In this document: positions 5,606 through 8,404 of the stretch, one piece after another
Position numbering within the stretch: the stretch's first letter is position 1
Layout of the letters: each line of letters opens with the position of its first letter
Assembly (NCBI GenBank): GCA_031258055.1
Contig: JAIRNM010000117.1
Span: forward strand, 1-8,404
DNA length: 8,404 nucleotides
Origin: Bifidobacteriaceae bacterium
GTDB lineage: Bacteria; Actinomycetota; Actinomycetes; Actinomycetales; WQXJ01
Reading direction: 5' to 3'
The notes under the pieces: generated by a model
Seen by the model: the letters and a program-made list of their open reading frames with translations, nothing else
The model's database searches: none
Told to the model about the DNA's origin: nothing
Translations under genes and position numbers: made by a program

Positions 5606-7510
5606 TCAAATCAGGTGTCGCTGGCGGGACTTTCCGTTCTCGTATTCGGCCCGGGCAACCTGGGTTGATTCAAGATCGGAGACCGCCGCAACGGGGACAT
5701 CCCACCAGGAATCGCTCGGCGGGTTGGGACCTTCCAGGTCCGTCTCGATGTAGATCATGACCGGGCCGCTGGCGGCGAGGGCCGCCTGATAGGCAGCGCG
5801 GAAGTCTTCCACCGTGCGGGCTTTGATCACTTCAATGCCCCAACTGGCGGCATTAGCGGCGATGTCAACTGGTGTGGGCGGTCCGTCCAGCCGCCCGCTG
5901 ATCGGGTCGCGCTGCCGGTACTTGGTGCCGAAGCGTTGCGAGCCGTGCGACTGGCTCAGCGCCCCGATCGAAGCGAAGCCATGATTCTGGAGCAGCACGA
6001 AGATGACCTTGACGCCTTCCTGGACAATCGTGGCCAGTTCCATCGGCAGCATCTGATAAGTGCCATCACCGACTATCGCCACGACTGTTCTATCTGGCAG
6101 GGCCATCTTCACGCCAAGTGCGGCTGGAATTTCATAGCCCATACAGGAGTAGGCGTATTCAACGTGATACGCGCTTGCATCTGAGGCCCGCCAGAGCGCT
6201 TGCAGGTCGCCGGGCATTGAACCGGCGGCGTTGATTATCACGTCGTCGGGTCCCATCAGTTCGTTCAGGGCGCCAAAGACCTCAGTCTGGGCGGGTAACG
6301 GCCCATGCTCAAGGTGATAACAGTGCTCGGTTATCTGCGCCCAATCGGCCCGCTCCCCAGCGATTCGCTGTTCATATTCGGCGCTCACGCGGTAGCCGCT
6401 TAGTTCAACCATCAACGCCTCCAAGGCGGCGCGCGCGTCCGCGGTGACCATTAGGCCGGCTTGTTTGGCGGCATCGAACGCGGCGACGTTTATGTTGACA
6501 AACTTGACCGCCGGGTTTTGGAATTGGGTCCGCGAGGCGGTGGTGAAGTCCGAATAGCGCGTGCCAATTCCGATCACCACGTCCGCCTCGCCCGCCAAAT
6601 GGTTGGCGGCGTGCGATCCGGTCGCGCCAACCCCGCCAACGGCTTGGGGGTGATCCCAATTGATCGCTCCTTTGCCGGCCTGGGTGTCCGCCACGGGAAT
6701 GCCGGTGGCGGTGGCGAAAGCTCGGAGGGCGGCATCGGCCTCAGAATAGACAACGCCGCCGCCAGCGATTACAAGCGGGCGCTTGGCTTGGCGGATGATC
6801 TTGGCGGCGCGCGCGAGTTGGGCCGGTTCGGCTGGCGGACGGGCGATATGCCAGACCCTCCGGCTGAACAATTCGGTCGGCCAGTCGTAAGCTTCGGCCT
6901 GGACGTCTTGGGGCAGGGCAATGGTCACAGCGCCAGTTTCGGCCGGGTCTGTCAAGACCCGCATTGCCCCCATCAGTGCGGCGATCAACTGTTCGGGCCG
7001 GTTCACGCGGGCAAAGAAGCGCGAGACCGGCTTGAAACAATCGTTCACCGAGATATCGGGGCTGGCCTGGTCTTCGAGTTGCTGGAGTACCGGGTCCGGC
7101 GCGCGCGTGGCGAAGATGTCGCTCGGCAATAGCAGTACCGGCAGACGGTTGGTGGTGGCCAAGGCCGCACCGGTGATCATGTTGGTGGCGCCAGGCCCAA
7201 TCGAGGACGTGGCAGCCAGGGTGGCCAGCCGCTTGGAGGCTTTGGCGAAGGCGCTGGCAACGTGGACCGCTCCTTGTTCGTTCCGGCCCAGGTAGTACTC
7301 AAGTTTGTCTTCGCCAGGCGCTCGGGCGATCTCATTCTGGAGCAAGGCTTGTCCCAGACCGCAGACATTGCCGTGCCCAAAGATCCCGAAGACACCTTGG
7401 ATCAAGCGCTGTTCGCGCCCGTCGCGTTCGGAATACTGCTTGCTCAGGAACCGGACCACGGCTTGACCAACCGTCAGCCGAATGGTGCCTGGCGCGCTAG
7501 ATCGGTCCAC
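5606..7510 (-). CDS. iolD: 3D-(3,5/4)-trihydroxycyclohexane-1,2-dione hydrolase (ThDP-dependent)
   Basis: A 634-residue protein, close to the usual IolD length (~637). IolD hydrolyses the ring of 3D-trihydroxycyclohexane-1,2-dione to 5-deoxy-glucuronate, the ring-opening step of inositol breakdown, in the cytoplasm. Domains in order: N-terminal PYR domain with the ThDP-activating Glu in GRNEQGAVHVASAFAKAS (E78), GPGATNMITGAALA (106-117); central domain around 225-370 (PLVIAGGGVVYSEADAAL); C-terminal PP domain with the metal/diphosphate motif GDGTYQMLPMELA (481-493) through QNHGF (N509). The stretch VFGIFGHGNVCGLGQALL (40-57) is characteristic of IolD among ThDP enzymes. The start is GTG at 7510, preceded on the minus strand by AAAGGGGGG, 8 nt away. 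It is the first gene of the operon; an operator-like element lies 66 bp upstream of the start. Functions expected downstream (iolB, iolC, iolJ, iolA) are not in the window. Confidence 0.96.
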   Translation of the reverse strand: MDRSSAPGTIRLTVGQAVVRFLSKQYSERDGREQRLIQGVFGIFGHGNVCGLGQALLQNEIARAPGEDKLEYYLGRNEQGAVHVASAFAKASKRLATLAATSSIGPGATNMITGAALATTNRLPVLLLPSDIFATRAPDPVLQQLEDQASPDISVNDCFKPVSRFFARVNRPEQLIAALMGAMRVLTDPAETGAVTIALPQDVQAEAYDWPTELFSRRVWHIARPPAEPAQLARAAKIIRQAKRPLVIAGGGVVYSEADAALRAFATATGIPVADTQAGKGAINWDHPQAVGGVGATGSHAANHLAGEADVVIGIGTRYSDFTTASRTQFQNPAVKFVNINVAAFDAAKQAGLMVTADARAALEALMVELSGYRVSAEYEQRIAGERADWAQITEHCYHLEHGPLPAQTEVFGALNELMGPDDVIINAAGSMPGDLQALWRASDASAYHVEYAYSCMGYEIPAALGVKMALPDRTVVAIVGDGTYQMLPMELATIVQEGVKVIFVLLQNHGFASIGALSQSHGSQRFGTKYRQRDPISGRLDGPPTPVDIAANAASWGIEVIKARTVEDFRAAYQAALAASGPVMIYIETDLEGPNPPSDSWWDVPVAAVSDLESTQVARAEYENGKSRQRHLI

Positions 7511-7565
7511 TTTGGCCGCCCCCCTTTACGTGCTCGCCGCCTCTTTGCCAGGCCACTCTAACACA

Positions 7566-7586
7566 CTTTGACCGAATGTCCTAACA
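7566..7586 (-). promoter_or_regulatory. Candidate GntR/IolR operator upstream of the iol operon
   Basis: This 21-bp stretch matches the one before gntR (668-688) at 16 of 21 positions. TGTCCTAACA (7577-7586, + strand) fits the recalled IolR consensus KGWCHTRACA at all ten positions. CTAACA occurs again at 7558-7563, 23 bp away in the same orientation. On the coding strand the core reads GACATTCGGTC, a GAC-N5-GTC dyad. I find no convincing promoter hexamers, but the operon's promoter should lie here. Confidence 0.65.
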
Positions 7587-7635
7587 TGCCGCTCCTTGGC
7601 TCTTCGCCCCCGCGTGATGGCGCTACGCAACACCC

Positions 7636-7661
7636 GAGTCCGGCCCCGCACTCCGGATCTC
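7636..7661 (+). other. Small imperfect hairpin in the iolD-VWA intergenic region
   Basis: GAGTCCGG (7636-7643) pairs with CCGGATCTC (7653-7661) leaving a one-base bulge (T7658) and a 9-nt loop. It is the first of three consecutive foldable elements between the iolD operator and the VWA gene. Confidence 0.35.
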
Positions 7662-7671
7662 ATGGTCAACC

Positions 7672-7707
7672 GCACCGACTGTCGGCGGGCATGGACCCGG
7701 TCGGTGC
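7672..7707 (+). other. Structured leader-like element upstream of the VWA gene
   Basis: GCACCGAC (7672-7679) and GTCGGTGC (7700-7707) form a perfect 8-bp stem; inside it CGGG (7686-7689) pairs with CCCG (7696-7699) around a 6-nt loop. GTCGG at 7681-7685 could compete with 7700-7704 for the same CCGAC, giving two exclusive folds. Together with the terminator-like hairpin that follows, this resembles a regulated 5' leader, but it matches no riboswitch class that I recognise. Confidence 0.4.
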
Positions 7708-7724
7708 AGGTTCAGGCAATGGTG

Positions 7725-7756
7725 AAGCCCGGCGCCAGGTGCGGGGCTTGAGTATT
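7725..7756 (+). terminator. Terminator- or attenuator-like hairpin with short T-run
   Basis: AAGCCC (7725-7730) pairs with GGGCTT (7744-7749); within it CGC (7733-7735) pairs with GCG (7741-7743), leaving two bulged G and a 5-nt loop. GAGTATTTTC follows. It points along the + strand, 135 nt before the VWA start, with no known + strand gene upstream, so it would act as an attenuator in that gene's own leader or stop stray transcription. Confidence 0.4.
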
Positions 7757-7891
7757 TTCAGTGGTCGGGATGACTGGCGTTTGGGCGATTATGCTCATCT
7801 TTCGGTTGGGCTATTGACCGTCTGCTGTTCTGGTGGGAGTGTGGTCACAACAGACTTTAGTCCTCCTTTTCGACCCGCTGTGAGGTGCCCG

Positions 7892-8404
7892 ATGCAACAC
7901 AGGTCCTATACCCCTAAATCTGTTTCTAGAGTGTTGAAGTCCAGGCCGGTGTTGGCTGGTCTAGCTGGTGCGGCTGGCATTGGCTTGGTGGTGGGGTTAA
8001 CGACGTTCCCGTGGTCAAGTGCTGGATGGGCGGACGTTGACAGCTACGGTGGATCATTTCTCGGTGTATGTGGTGTTGGATGAGGTGGCGTTCAATTTGG
8101 TTGAATACACGACGGTGGTGCCCCCGAACACCTCTGGGGTTGATCCGATTGATTTCGTGTTCGTGAATGACGAGTCGGGGTCTATGACAAGTTCGGATCG
8201 GTCGGGTCTGCGTAGGGCGGCGTTGACTCAGATGATCGGCCAGTTACGGGCTCAGGATCGGGCTGGGTTGGTGACGTTTACTAGTACCGCGTCGGTGAAG
8301 GTTGGTTTGACGGGTGATAAGGCGGCGTTGGGTGCGGCTATCGGGTCGATGGGGGCTTCGGGTAACACTTGTGGGACGTGCGGGTTGGAGGCTGGGCTAG
8401 GTCT
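7892..8404 (+). pseudogene. Secreted VWA-domain surface protein gene, frameshifted; 3' end outside window
   Basis: ATG 7892 has GAGG (7882-7885) 6 nt upstream and begins a Sec-type signal peptide: basic MQHRSYTPKSVSRVLKSRP, hydrophobic VLAGLAGAAGIGLVVGLTTF, and a plausible cleavage site near SSAGWA-D. This frame stops at TGA 8081-8083. The VWA domain follows in the next frame (open from 8001), so the two halves are joined only by a shift of +1 somewhere in 8001-8083, meaning one surplus or two missing bases. No start codon with a Shine-Dalgarno serves the second frame alone. The intact product would be an exported, probably cell-wall or pilus-associated protein that binds ligands through its VWA domain. 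Causes could be a real mutation, phase variation or a sequencing error. The G/T-rich codon use (TTG, GGT, GTG) differs from the C-rich inositol genes. An in-frame extension upstream to 7568 exists but carries no recognisable protein. Confidence 0.7.
8049..8404 (+). CDS. VWA domain portion of the frameshifted surface protein (partial)
   Basis: This is the second-frame part of the gene above. After VDHFSVYVVLDEVAFNLVEY comes a linker, then the VWA core PIDFVFVNDESGSM, with the MIDAS DxSxS metal site as DESGS, followed by LRRAALTQMIGQL, DRAGLVTFTSTASVKVGL and the beginning of the next MIDAS loop region, NTCGTCGLEAGLG, where the threonine is flanked by two cysteines. MIDAS domains bind Mg2+ and protein ligands, usually outside the cell in such proteins. 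The lower bound given is the GTG at 8049, which has no Shine-Dalgarno; the frame is open from 8001. The sequence continues beyond the window, so any cell-wall anchor cannot be seen. Confidence 0.75.
   Translation, partial: MDHFSVYVVLDEVAFNLVEYTTVVPPNTSGVDPIDFVFVNDESGSMTSSDRSGLRRAALTQMIGQLRAQDRAGLVTFTSTASVKVGLTGDKAALGAAIGSMGASGNTCGTCGLEAGLG

Noticed and set aside
6311..6320. GGTGATAACA, nine-of-ten match to the IolR-type consensus.
   Set aside because: Lies inside iolD coding sequence and breaks the conserved C; expected by chance at this level of mismatch.
6461..7132. 223-codon open frame on the + strand.
   Set aside because: Antisense shadow of iolD; low-complexity Gly/Arg-rich translation without family resemblance.
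7568..7891. Upstream in-frame extension of the VWA N-terminal frame, from TTG 7568.
   Set aside because: It overlaps the iolD operator and the hairpins, has no RBS, and the signal peptide begins properly at ATG 7892.
7587..7891. Known riboswitch classes (cyclic di-GMP, cyclic di-AMP, cobalamin) in the VWA leader.
   Set aside because: Foldable elements are present, but I could not match the conserved core sequences of any of these classes by eye.
1..8404. CRISPR array, tRNA/rRNA genes or insertion sequences.
   Set aside because: No regularly spaced long repeats, no tRNA-like cloverleaf with conserved T-loop sequence, and no transposase-like reading frame was seen on either strand.

Overview
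The window is GC-rich (roughly 60% by eye), has strong Shine-Dalgarno sites and carries gene families typical of high-GC Gram-positive bacteria (Actinomycetota): a Fic protein with a C-terminal winged helix, a GntR/UTRA regulator, an inositol-type catabolic operon, and a signal-peptide-bearing VWA surface protein. I cannot place it below phylum level.

Layout, left to right. (1) 2-499, + strand: C-terminal part of a Fic-family protein, cut by the window edge, followed by a perfect 10-bp hairpin. (2) 722-1465, + strand: a GntR-family repressor of the HutC/UTRA type with its own promoter/operator. (3) 1540-7510, - strand: four genes read in the order iolD (ThDP-dependent trihydroxycyclohexanedione hydrolase), a transaldolase-family enzyme, an inositol/sugar-type MFS permease, and a Gfo/Idh/MocA dehydrogenase. 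This operon converges on the regulator gene; a weak hairpin lies between them. (4) 7511-7891: a divergent intergenic region with an operator near iolD and a structured, leader-like stretch. (5) 7892 to the right edge, + strand: a secreted VWA protein gene whose signal peptide and VWA domain are in different frames.

How the genes may work together: the permease would import inositol or a related polyol, the Gfo/Idh enzyme would oxidise it, and IolD would open the ring of the later dione intermediate. The GntR protein is the likely local repressor. A 21-bp element (16 of 21 identical) occurs upstream of both gntR and iolD and contains TGTCATAACA or TGTCCTAACA, matching the IolR consensus I recall from Corynebacterium (KGWCHTRACA).

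The most unusual point is the transaldolase-family gene inside an operon with no iolC kinase or iolJ aldolase in view. It keeps a Schiff-base lysine and two putative phosphate-binding arginines but has Gln where E. coli TalB has Glu96. I propose, as inference only, that it acts on 2-deoxy-5-keto-gluconate, giving malonic semialdehyde plus either fructose 6-phosphate or dihydroxyacetone, by analogy with the sulfoquinovose transaldolase route. An 18-bp sequence shared exactly by two intergenic regions is a second unexplained signal.
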